Source: JADJGC01 sp964576925
GTDB lineage: Bacteria > Zixibacteria > MSB-5A5 > CAIYYT01
NCBI GenBank assembly: GCA_964576925.1
Contig: CAZNWJ010000002.1
Span: 248,001 to 312,000 of the forward strand
Length of the DNA: 64,000 nucleotides
Direction of reading: 5' to 3'
Part shown: one piece after another, positions 47,045 through 55,258 of the stretch
How positions within the stretch are numbered: the stretch's first letter is position 1
How the letters are laid out: every line of letters begins with the position of its first letter
Notes under the pieces: generated by a model
The model's input: only the letters and a program-made list of their open reading frames with translations
Told to the model about the DNA's origin: nothing
Database searches by the model: none
Position numbers and translations under genes: made by a program

Positions 47045-49363
47045 ATGACGACTACACCACTGCAGGTTGCCAAGCTCTGGGAGCAAGTTCAGAGCCGGCT
47101 AGCATCAAGTCTTCCGCTCGACGAACGCCTGATCATTCTCGCAGAGTTCTGGAACTCCCTGCGAGACCACGTCGACGACGCAAAGTACGACAGCTACGTC
47201 CGGGATTTCCTCGCAGAGCTGAAACGCACTTCGCTTGTCATACCTTCCGTCGATTTCACGATCACCGAACTGTCGTCCGTCGTTGATGCTCTCGATCAAT
47301 GTCACAAGCGATTCCCAGCGCCGGAAGCCTCACAGCTGCATCACTTTGCAGCTAGTCAACTTATGCGTCTGAGGTTCTACGTTGGCGACATCGAGCGCGG
47401 GCTGGAGTCGGCTCGTGGGCTGGCGATGAGTGAATCGGAGTTGATACTCGATTCGACAGAATTCGACGGTCTCTCCGAGTTTGACTCCTTGCGACTCTTG
47501 ACTGAAAGGGCCTCGCAGCAATGTCCCAAACTTCAAACACTTCTCGCGGATCTCCTCGCTGAATGGGAACTCGAGCGCAGCGCTTCGTCAACGGATAGCG
47601 TCAACTGCCTCTTCGTGGATGATGGAGTCAAGCAGGACAGCTCGCGAGGGAGACTGCGAGTTCTCCAGGTCCGTGCCGAGATCGCCGATCAGAGGCGGTT
47701 GCAGGATGAGGTCACCTTCCAAATGCACGTAGTCGGCCCGGACGACCCGCTCGTTGGGGCCATTTATGATTCGCTTGCCGCGGTTCGTCAATCATTGCGT
47801 CAACAGGGAAAACGCTTTCTGGAAGGCCGACGGTTACTGGCTCACATTGACATCGTTGATAGCGGCGAGACCTTTACGGGTGACTCAATCGGATTGGGCG
47901 CCGCCCTGGCAATCTACTCTGCGACTCTGCAAGCGGCCGCCTTGCGAAACGAGCAGAGAATCGCTGCCGAAGTCGCGGTCACGGGCGTTATCGATAGCTC
48001 GGGCAATCTGCTGCCGGCGAATCCGAAGACTATAGGCAAGAAGGTTGAACGCGCCTTCTTTTCGCTCGCAAGGTACGTCGTCGTTCCGGCGGCCAATCTC
48101 GCCGGCGCACGCGAGCAGCTTGAAGCATTGCGCCGGGACTATCCGCGTCGCCGCTTGATCATTATCGGCGCCGCATCGGTTGCCGAAGTCCTCTCCGATC
48201 ACAACGTTGTGCGCTCCGAGCGCGTCTGCATGGGTGAATTCGTGGTTCGGCGCGCCGGCAAGTACGCGCGAATGTCATCCATCCAGATTCCCGTACTTCT
48301 GCTGCTTTCCTATTTCCTGCTCTGCCTGATTCAGCCCAAGGCCTGGATCTTCTTCGATGCCAGCCCGGTGGACCTGCAGATCACCGACACCCGCATTTCT
48401 GCGCTGAACAATGCCGGCCAGGAGGTGTGGACGCACGATTTTGGCTTCCCCATCAATCCGTCTCCTGGTCACTTCTTGTTCGGGAATCTCGACGACGACA
48501 AGGCCAATGAACTGGTCTTCACACCGCGCACCGACGTCGCCGGTTCATTGACCGGGAAGATGTTCGTCTTTGATCAGGATGGCGCGATTCTCTTCGAACG
48601 CGAGTGCTGGATACCCTCAACCTACCCCTCTGACACCGTAGCCGGCGGCATCAATTTCAAAGAACCGCGTTGCGCGTCCTACTTGAAGCGCTACAAGGGA
48701 CGGGAAATTCTGGTTACTATCCTTAACGATATCTACCCCGCCCGCGCCTATATCAAGTTCTGGACCACAACCGGCGATTTGATCGGTTGGCTGATCTACA
48801 CGGGAACCACCTCACTCGTCCACAGCGAGGATCTTGACGCCGACGGCGCTGAGGATTTCATCTTTGCCGGCTTCTGCAATCACCTGAAATGCGTTGCCAC
48901 ATTTGTCGTCGATCCCGCAGAAGTGGCCGGTGTCTCGCCGCCGTACGGGAACCCCTATTTCGAACTGAACGCGATTCCGCGGGCCACGGCCAAGCAGTGG
49001 GTGTTCTTCAAGCCGTCGCGCCTCCTCGAGTACTTTGGGGCCTTCGACTATCAATCGGGAATCACATTCTCGATGCAGGACACCTGCGACTTCAACTACG
49101 CTATCAATGAGGGCACCGGCACCGATTTCCTGCAGCTTGATTATCAGCTCGGTTGCGACTTTCGCGTGTCAGGGGTGATGTTGAGTGACAGCTATGCCAA
49201 ACGATTTCGACGATTGGTCCAGGAGGGCTTGCTCCCTGCTGTCTCTCTCGACGAGTGGGCAGATTCAATCAGGGGGCAAGTGCTGTATTTCCAAGACGGG
49301 GACTTTGTAACCGAACGTCAATTAACCACGCTCGCATCAAAAAAGTCCGATACCAACCCCTAA
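47045..49363 (+). CDS. Membrane protein with Lon (S16)-like protease domain and extracytoplasmic FG-GAP-like domain
   Basis: A 772-residue protein. Residues 1-~190 are helical. Residues ~220-385 match the Lon protease fold: the strand AHIDIV, Ser281 in GDSIGLGAALA (Lon has GPSAG), EVAVTGVIDSSGNLLP (Lon: MTGEITLRGRVLP) and Lys332 (or Lys328) in the following K-rich helix, giving a plausible Ser-Lys dyad. No AAA+ domain is attached. A membrane helix lies at ~413-435 (IQIPVLLLLSYFLLCLI). The C-terminal ~330 residues, outside the membrane, carry FG-GAP-like repeats (FGNLDDDKANELVF, SEDLDADGAEDFIF). An outside-sensing, inside-cleaving membrane protease is a reasonable model. Confidence 0.78.
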   Translation: MTTTPLQVAKLWEQVQSRLASSLPLDERLIILAEFWNSLRDHVDDAKYDSYVRDFLAELKRTSLVIPSVDFTITELSSVVDALDQCHKRFPAPEASQLHHFAASQLMRLRFYVGDIERGLESARGLAMSESELILDSTEFDGLSEFDSLRLLTERASQQCPKLQTLLADLLAEWELERSASSTDSVNCLFVDDGVKQDSSRGRLRVLQVRAEIADQRRLQDEVTFQMHVVGPDDPLVGAIYDSLAAVRQSLRQQGKRFLEGRRLLAHIDIVDSGETFTGDSIGLGAALAIYSATLQAAALRNEQRIAAEVAVTGVIDSSGNLLPANPKTIGKKVERAFFSLARYVVVPAANLAGAREQLEALRRDYPRRRLIIIGAASVAEVLSDHNVVRSERVCMGEFVVRRAGKYARMSSIQIPVLLLLSYFLLCLIQPKAWIFFDASPVDLQITDTRISALNNAGQEVWTHDFGFPINPSPGHFLFGNLDDDKANELVFTPRTDVAGSLTGKMFVFDQDGAILFERECWIPSTYPSDTVAGGINFKEPRCASYLKRYKGREILVTILNDIYPARAYIKFWTTTGDLIGWLIYTGTTSLVHSEDLDADGAEDFIFAGFCNHLKCVATFVVDPAEVAGVSPPYGNPYFELNAIPRATAKQWVFFKPSRLLEYFGAFDYQSGITFSMQDTCDFNYAINEGTGTDFLQLDYQLGCDFRVSGVMLSDSYAKRFRRLVQEGLLPAVSLDEWADSIRGQVLYFQDGDFVTERQLTTLASKKSDTNP

Positions 49364-49517
49364 AATTCCGCAAATCAGGGAAACCGGGGCTATTCAACAA
49401 GAGAGTGGGTGGCAGGAGCAAGTTGGGAACGACACATGACGCTCTGAAGTCAAAGATGGCAAAAAGGCGGGGCGCCCATTTTGCCGAGGCGGGGAGTCAG
49501 GTGGGATGCAGTCAAAT

Positions 49518-49541
49518 CCGGCGACGAGTGATCGTCGCCGG
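49518..49541. terminator. Hairpin between convergent genes
   Basis: A perfect 10-bp inverted repeat (ccggcgacga / tcgtcgccgg) with loop gtga sits in the 198-bp gap between the Lon-like gene and the convergent response regulator. There is no T-run on either side, so it may be a shared 3' end structure. The rest of this gap shows no coding frame. Confidence 0.45.
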
Positions 49542-49561
49542 TAGCATCTTCAGGCTGGGAA

Positions 49562-50248
49562 TCAACTGACAATCAGCCGAAAGCCCTTACCATGAATTCC
49601 CATGATTTCTACTCGGGGATCATCGCGGAGATACTTGCGCAGTTTCGAGACAAAAACATCCATCGACCTGCCGGAGAAATAGCTCTCGTCGCCCCAAATC
49701 TCGCGTAACGCTACTTCTCGCTCCAACGTTTGATTCTTGTGAATACAGAGCAGGCGCAACAAGTCAGCCTCTTTGGGAGTCAATCGATGCTGCACTTCCT
49801 TCGAGGACAGGGTCTGGCGGGTGTAATCGAAGTGGAAGTTGCCGATCTCGAACTCAGCGGGTTCAGCCGAATCGGCCGCGGGGCGCAGGCGACGCAGGAC
49901 GGCAGAGATTCGCAGCATCAGCTCCTCCATGCTGAACGGCTTGGTGAGATAATCATCGCATCCGATTCGGAATCCCTCGATTTTGTCTTCCTTGAGTGAT
50001 TTGGCAGTCAGAAAGATCAGGGGAATATTGCCATCCCGCAATCGGATCGTGCGCGCAAACGAGAAGCCATCGAGCTTCGGCATCATGACGTCGACAAGAC
50101 AAAGATCGAACTTCCCTGCGCCAAATGCCGCCAAGCCCTCCTCTCCGTTCTTGCAGAGAGTGACTTCAAAGCCGTTGAGCTGGAGGTGCTCCTGGAGAAT
50201 CAAACCGAGGTTGGCATCGTCCTCCAAAAGCAGGACCTTACGCTTCAT
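49562..50248 (-). CDS. OmpR-family response regulator
   Basis: A response regulator of 228 residues. The receiver domain has the acidic pair EDD at ~9-11, phospho-acceptor Asp53 in LVDVMMPKLDG, the conserved Thr in FLTAKS and Lys in LTKPF. A winged-helix DNA-binding domain of the OmpR/PhoB type follows (HRLTPKEADLLRLL, SMDVFVSKLRKYL). It overlaps the upstream histidine kinase gene by 11 bp, so the pair is cotranscribed. TTAACA repeats near its divergent operon could be its binding sites. Confidence 0.95.
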   Translation of the reverse strand: MKRKVLLLEDDANLGLILQEHLQLNGFEVTLCKNGEEGLAAFGAGKFDLCLVDVMMPKLDGFSFARTIRLRDGNIPLIFLTAKSLKEDKIEGFRIGCDDYLTKPFSMEELMLRISAVLRRLRPAADSAEPAEFEIGNFHFDYTRQTLSSKEVQHRLTPKEADLLRLLCIHKNQTLEREVALREIWGDESYFSGRSMDVFVSKLRKYLRDDPRVEIMGIHGKGFRLIVS

Positions 50249-51983
50249 CGGAGCCTCCGCCAGGCGACTGTGTTAAAGGTAGACTGACGGTTACGCACGT
50301 GCCCTGGCCCAACTCACTCTCGATCGCAATCTCGCCGTGGTGTGCCTCGACGATCAGCCGCACGTAGCTCAAACCCAAACCAAAGCCCTTGACATTGTGA
50401 ACGTTGCCGGTCGGCACGCGATAATACTTCTCGAAAACCTGCTTGAGATCGTGGGCGCTGATGCCGATGCCTTTGTCGATCACGCGTAGCCGCAGACGGT
50501 TGTCGGCGCTCAGCGTCTCGACTCGTATCTCGGGCGCCTCTGAGGAGTACTTGACGGCGTTGTCGAGCAGGTTGTTAACGACGTTCAGGAGATGCACGGG
50601 ATCGCCCTCGACCCCGTCCGACTCGGCCTGCAAGTCAATCTCAAGCGTCCCTTGACGACTCGCCACCTGAAGATTAGCCGTCTCGGCAGCCTTGGCGATG
50701 AGTTCGTGCATGGCTACAGGCTCAAGCTTCAGTTCATAGTCCCCTTCTTCCAGGACCGCCATTTGCAGAATCTTCTCAACCTGCGTTCGCATGCGCTGAT
50801 TCTCATGCATGATCATTTTGCCGTAGCGTGACAGCTTGTCCCGGTCGGCAGCGGCTTCCGGTCGCATGATCGCTTCCGTCGCCAACGCCACGGTTGAAAT
50901 CGGTGTCTTAAACTCGTGTGTCATGTTGTTTATGAATTCGACGATGCGCTGCGAAAAACGCTTTTGGGCTACGATGATGCGGACCGTATAACCGAACACA
51001 GCCACGACGATCAGTGTGAAGAGAACGCTGAGCGAGAGCAACGATGCCATCTGCTTCCACAAGTACAAACTGCGCCCGGGGAAATGCACGACTAAATCGC
51101 TTCGCGCCGCCAGCAGGTCGTGCGGAAACAGGCGCGAACGGAACTCTGAAGTCCTTAGCGCTTTCTCATAGTTGGCGGGACGGGCCACTCGCAGCGAATC
51201 ATTCGAACCCGACACAATCCCAAACTGATGCGCCAGGTCAATTCCGACTTCGGTCAGAGATTGACGCAACAAAGAATCGAGCCGGTCGGCGTCGATGCGC
51301 TCTTCGATCGGCTCCAGTTCAGTAATCATCAAGTTGCTCACGACCTTCTTGACGAAGTCGCCCTTTCGACTCTGGCTCACCAAAGGAGATAGCGAGCGGA
51401 AAGTGAATCCGCTGCCTGATTCGAGCACTATGGACGATGAATCCGAGCGGTAGACCCACATCAACTGCCGTTGGTCAAGCTGCTCCTTTGTCAAGTCGAC
51501 TTCGTAGTCCCCCGGCGCGCGGAAGGTATCAACAACCACGCGATCGGTGCCTGCCTGTCGGTCGTAAACACGGATCGTTACGTGCTGCGGTGCATCTACT
51601 TTGTACCGCAGAAAACCGTTAGAAAGACTGAACGGCGTAGCTGCAGCTTCTTCCTCAAAGGCGCCGCGAACATCATCGTGCTCGACCATGATGCCGTGTA
51701 CGGTGAGGCTCTCAGCATCGCTTCCAACATCTTGCGTTAGGAATAACTGAAATTGGCCACCCGCGGCTCCGGGTAGCGCAGTTCCGAACGCTAGCTCAGC
51801 GGTTTCCCCGGTTTCCAACCTTTGCGACACGGCGCTGAGCGCGGCAAAGACACTCTGCCGGAACGCCTGATCTTTCTGATCCATCGCTAATCCCAGCAGG
51901 TAGACCTGCACCGAAACCAGGCCCACCAGTGAAGCAGCCATCAGGATGATGACCAATATGACGCGGCGCTGAGGGAGTGACAT
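50238..51983 (-). CDS. Sensor histidine kinase paired with the OmpR-family regulator
   Basis: A kinase of 581 residues. TM1 is at ~10-31, followed by a ~270-residue extracytoplasmic domain and TM2 near 320-342. HisKA has His356 in NNMTHEFKTPIS. The HATPase domain has N-box VVNNLLDNAVKYSS, DKGIGIS and GFGLGLSYVRLIVEAHHG. It probably senses an envelope signal and phosphorylates the partner regulator. The start is ATG 51983, divergent from the PDZ/ABC operon. The layout (large sensor loop, PhoR/BaeS-like core) is common; the signal is unknown. Confidence 0.95.
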   Translation of the reverse strand: MSLPQRRVILVIILMAASLVGLVSVQVYLLGLAMDQKDQAFRQSVFAALSAVSQRLETGETAELAFGTALPGAAGGQFQLFLTQDVGSDAESLTVHGIMVEHDDVRGAFEEEAAATPFSLSNGFLRYKVDAPQHVTIRVYDRQAGTDRVVVDTFRAPGDYEVDLTKEQLDQRQLMWVYRSDSSSIVLESGSGFTFRSLSPLVSQSRKGDFVKKVVSNLMITELEPIEERIDADRLDSLLRQSLTEVGIDLAHQFGIVSGSNDSLRVARPANYEKALRTSEFRSRLFPHDLLAARSDLVVHFPGRSLYLWKQMASLLSLSVLFTLIVVAVFGYTVRIIVAQKRFSQRIVEFINNMTHEFKTPISTVALATEAIMRPEAAADRDKLSRYGKMIMHENQRMRTQVEKILQMAVLEEGDYELKLEPVAMHELIAKAAETANLQVASRQGTLEIDLQAESDGVEGDPVHLLNVVNNLLDNAVKYSSEAPEIRVETLSADNRLRLRVIDKGIGISAHDLKQVFEKYYRVPTGNVHNVKGFGLGLSYVRLIVEAHHGEIAIESELGQGTCVTVSLPLTQSPGGGSDEA

Positions 51984-52024
51984 CGTTTCGAATATACGCA
52001 GCTTTCAACCATTCACCAGCGCTC

Positions 52025-52060
52025 TTAACAGTTCTTAACACTCAGTAACACTGATTAACT
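52025..52060. promoter_or_regulatory. Four 10-bp-spaced TTAACA repeats, candidate response-regulator operator
   Basis: TTAACA at 52025-52030 and 52035-52040, GTAACA at 52045-52050 and TTAACT at 52055-52060 occur at exactly 10-bp steps, one helical turn each. They lie between a divergent OmpR-family two-component operon and the PDZ/ABC operon. OmpR-type regulators bind such tandem repeats; Bacillus PhoP boxes have a similar TTAACA core. A possible -10 (TATCCT, 52083-52088) for the PDZ operon lies about 22 bp beyond the last repeat. Confidence 0.6.
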
Positions 52061-52140
52061 ACGCTGTGGGCAACTCGGCTGCTATCCTTGCCGTACGAAG
52101 ACAAGCAACGGATCCTATCTGAACAGGAGTGTTACTAAAC

Positions 52141-52953
52141 ATGAAAAAGCTGATTTTGGAGATGACAATCGCGTTTGCGGTGAGCCTGCTCATCGGTGCG
52201 ACCTGCGACCAGATACTGGGCGCCGAAAACAAAAAGCCGGTCATGCGCATGATCACCACGGGGGATGTGTTCATCCTTCAGGAAATGGGCGCTGTGATTC
52301 TGCCGGAAAAGGACGAACTCCGCATTGACATGGTTGCGCCGGAATCCGGCCGTCCCGAGGGCTACAAGAGCGTCGACCTTAGAAAAGACGACATAATTCT
52401 CATGCTCAACGGCAAGAAGGTGGCGGCACTCAAGGACCTCAAGGAGGGCTACGAAGCTCTCGCCATCGGTGCCGATGTCAAACTGGGGATTAAGCGCGAC
52501 CGGCAGATGATGATCGTCAGTTTTGCCAAGATCGACCCCGCCAAGCTTCCCAAGCGAGCCATGACCATGACGGTGGAAGGCAAAGACGGCCCGGTGACCT
52601 CCGACAGTTTCGAAGTCGTGCGGCTCGATGGCGCTGAAGGGAAGATCATTCCGATTACCGAGTTGGGATTGATCATCAAGGAAGATGCCGGGAAGGTCCT
52701 CGTAGCCCATGTCCTGCCGAATTCCAAGGAAGTCTTTGACAAGGTCATCATGCAGGAAGGTGATCAGATTATTGAACTGAATGGCACCAAGATCGCCGCC
52801 GTCGGCGACTTTGAGCTGCACTACCAGAAGTTGGCCGTCGGCGAAATCGTTGGGATCGTCTTCCATCGCGACGGCAAGCCTGTAAAAGTCGAGGTCAAGA
52901 AGCCGGTAGCTGGCGCGCAGCCTACCTTCATTCAGAAGAAAGTCACGCAGTAG
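52141..52953 (+). CDS. Exported two-PDZ-domain protein
   Basis: A protein of 270 residues with an N-terminal signal anchor (LILEMTIAFAVSLLIGATC) and two PDZ-like segments. One is around DLRKDDIILMLNGKKVAALKDL, the other around VIMQEGDQIIELNGTKIAAVGDF, both with the GDxIxxLNGxxV pattern. No protease domain is present. It likely acts as an envelope adaptor. Ribosome site aggag at 52125-52129; ATG 52141 is preferred over the GTG that overlaps it. First gene of the ABC operon, with the TTAACA repeats just upstream. Confidence 0.8.
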   Translation: MKKLILEMTIAFAVSLLIGATCDQILGAENKKPVMRMITTGDVFILQEMGAVILPEKDELRIDMVAPESGRPEGYKSVDLRKDDIILMLNGKKVAALKDLKEGYEALAIGADVKLGIKRDRQMMIVSFAKIDPAKLPKRAMTMTVEGKDGPVTSDSFEVVRLDGAEGKIIPITELGLIIKEDAGKVLVAHVLPNSKEVFDKVIMQEGDQIIELNGTKIAAVGDFELHYQKLAVGEIVGIVFHRDGKPVKVEVKKPVAGAQPTFIQKKVTQ

Positions 52954-52956
52954 ACA

Positions 52957-54456
52957 ATGCTTAGAATTCCTGCCTGGCTGACGGCATGCGTGCTCTGTGC
53001 GATACTGGCGAGTGTTGCCGTCGCTCAATCAAACGTCCCGTTCAACCAGCGCGACGACAAGTACCGGCTCCTGGGTCTGAAGCGCGCCAAAGAAGCATAT
53101 GAAATGGCGCGCTCGGAGTTTTCGCGACAGGAGGAGCTTTTTGAGCGTGATCTGATCACAAAATCAGAGTTGGAGCGGGCGCGCAACATTTTTGCGGACG
53201 CCGAGGTCAACTACCAGCAGTCGTTGCTGGCGGTGCTGTTCGAAGAACAATACGTAACCGTGCAAAGTGCCGTGAAGTACCATGCCAAAGACGGCAGCCG
53301 TCGCGTCCGCCTGACCCTGGCGAATACGTCCGGGGGAAGCCAGGAATTCTACAAGTTGGTGAATCTCGATGACGAGCTCTTTCGCTCACTGCAACCCGAC
53401 ATCATTAATAACGTCTATGTGTCGCTGCTCGATGAAAACGGCGCAACGATCAGCCAGCCCTACGAGGCAAAGATTGCCCAACTTCGCTTTGGCGATCCAG
53501 TCTCCGTTGACTTTGCCCTACTGCAGGATCTCGATGCCGTCACCGTCTACATGATCTATGGCGGCGGCACGCAGCGGAACATGAAGATCTTTCTGCAGAA
53601 AGATGCCTCCGTCAACAAGGTCGCCGTCCAATCGGAGCAGTTTTCGCAGGAAGTCGAACTCGGCACAACGGCCTCATTCGATCTAACCCTCGAGCTCTAT
53701 TCCGGATCAGGCAACACTTTTAGTCTCGAGGTCGTCAATCTTCCCGAGCAGATCTCGCGGTACTTCAAAGAGGTTGGCGGACAGGCACGGCTCAGCCAAT
53801 TGAAATTCACGGAAAGCACCCATACCAAACGCGCCGCTCTCGAAATCGGCCTGCCCGATCGACCGTCAGACGCCGTGACAATCGACAAACCGATCTCGTT
53901 CTATGTCCTCGTGATTCCGCGTGACAAGTCCGAGACGCTGGGCCGAGTCGACCAACGCCGCTGGTCGTCGGAGGAAATCGCCGCCCTGGACGTGGGTTTC
54001 GTCCGCCTCGAACTGCTGCCCCGCGGCAAAGGTGAACTCCTGGTGCGCGCGCCGCAATTGTATCACGCCATCAAAGCCGACGGCAAGGTTACGATGAACC
54101 TCGATCTCGTCAACGAAGGCAGCCATCGCCTCGACAATATTGAAGTCAAAGTCGACTTGCCTCTGAACTGGACCAAGGAGTTGACGCCGGCAGTATTGGC
54201 GCGTCTGGAAATCTCCGAAGAACAGCGGATGACACTGGCAATCACTCCCGCGCCGGATATTGCCCCGGGCAAGTACGAGGTGCGCTTACGCTCGTCCGGC
54301 CAGTCAAACGGCCAGCCGGTAACCGCCGAAGACAAGACAGTGACCATCGAAATCCTGCCAGACTCCAACATTATCGGCACCGTGCTCTTACTGATGCTGA
54401 TCATTGGCCTCGTCGGCGGCATTGTCGTCTTTGGCGTCAAACTTTCACGAAGATAG
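52957..54456 (+). CDS. Membrane-anchored NEW3/CARDB-like accessory protein of the ABC operon
   Basis: A protein of 499 residues with a signal peptide (LTACVLCAILASVAVAQ). A short coiled-coil (AKEAYEMARSEFSRQEELFERD...KSELERARN) follows, like the helical hairpin of HlyD-type adaptors. A long beta-rich region ends in an NEW3/CARDB-like Ig domain (NLDLVNEGSHRLDNIEVKVDLPLNW...ISPAPDIAPGKYEVRLR in pattern). A C-terminal membrane helix is at ~473-495. Such proteins often accompany ABC-2 exporters. It lies 3 bp after the PDZ gene and 26 bp before the ATPase gene. The substrate is unknown. Confidence 0.72.
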   Translation: MLRIPAWLTACVLCAILASVAVAQSNVPFNQRDDKYRLLGLKRAKEAYEMARSEFSRQEELFERDLITKSELERARNIFADAEVNYQQSLLAVLFEEQYVTVQSAVKYHAKDGSRRVRLTLANTSGGSQEFYKLVNLDDELFRSLQPDIINNVYVSLLDENGATISQPYEAKIAQLRFGDPVSVDFALLQDLDAVTVYMIYGGGTQRNMKIFLQKDASVNKVAVQSEQFSQEVELGTTASFDLTLELYSGSGNTFSLEVVNLPEQISRYFKEVGGQARLSQLKFTESTHTKRAALEIGLPDRPSDAVTIDKPISFYVLVIPRDKSETLGRVDQRRWSSEEIAALDVGFVRLELLPRGKGELLVRAPQLYHAIKADGKVTMNLDLVNEGSHRLDNIEVKVDLPLNWTKELTPAVLARLEISEEQRMTLAITPAPDIAPGKYEVRLRSSGQSNGQPVTAEDKTVTIEILPDSNIIGTVLLLMLIIGLVGGIVVFGVKLSRR

Positions 54457-54481
54457 ATATCTGAGCATACAGGAGGCATCA

Positions 54482-55246
54482 ATGGTGACCCAAAATACCA
54501 ACGTCGGCGCGCCGGCACTTCTGGAAGCCGTCAATCTGACGAAGCGTTACGAGGACGGTGTCCTGGCTCTCGACGACGTCAGCTTCACCGTGAAAGGCGG
54601 CGAGATCTTTGCCATGCTTGGGGGAAACGGTGCAGGCAAGACCACAACGATCAATATCTTCTTGAACTTTATTGCCCCGACTTCGGGCGAGGCGCGGATT
54701 AACGGCATCGTCACTCACGTTGAGCCTTTGCGCGCCAAAGCGCACGTAGCGTTCGTCTCCGAGAATGTTATGCTCTATCCGAACTTCACGGCCCTGCAAA
54801 ATCTCGATTTCTTCGCGCGCCTGGCCGGGCAGACCGGCTACTCTCGCGACGATTACCGCGAGGTGTTGCTGCGCGTCGGTCTCGCGGCCGAAGCCCACAA
54901 CAAACGGCTGCGAGGTTTCTCCAAGGGAATGCGCCAGAAATGCGGTATTGCGATCGCAATTCTTAAGAATGCCCCGGCGATCTTGCTCGATGAACCGACC
55001 TCCGGCCTCGATCCCAAGGCGGGGCACGATTTTCTCCGCCTCCTGGAGTCGCTCAAGGCAGAAGGCAAAGCCATCCTGATGTCAACGCACGATATCTTCC
55101 GCGCCAAGGAGGTGGCCGACACCGTCGCAATCATGAATGTCGGAAAGATCATCATGCAGAAACCGGCAGCCGATTTGGTCGGGCGCGATCTCGAATCGCT
55201 CTATATGCAGTACATGGCCGGGCGAATCGAAGAAGCGGTCGCGTAA
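54482..55246 (+). CDS. ABC transporter ATP-binding protein
   Basis: The nucleotide-binding subunit of an ABC-2-type exporter, 254 residues. It has Walker A GGNGAGKTTT, a signature variant FSKGMRQK in place of LSGGQ, Walker B AILLDEPTSGLD and the switch His in MSTHDIFRA. It is the third gene of the operon and serves the two following permeases. ATG 54482 is chosen because an ideal AGGAGG (54471-54476) lies 5 nt before it; the frame extends upstream into the previous gene. Confidence 0.95.
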   Translation: MVTQNTNVGAPALLEAVNLTKRYEDGVLALDDVSFTVKGGEIFAMLGGNGAGKTTTINIFLNFIAPTSGEARINGIVTHVEPLRAKAHVAFVSENVMLYPNFTALQNLDFFARLAGQTGYSRDDYREVLLRVGLAAEAHNKRLRGFSKGMRQKCGIAIAILKNAPAILLDEPTSGLDPKAGHDFLRLLESLKAEGKAILMSTHDIFRAKEVADTVAIMNVGKIIMQKPAADLVGRDLESLYMQYMAGRIEEAVA

Positions 55247-55258
55247 ACGGAGGCGGTC

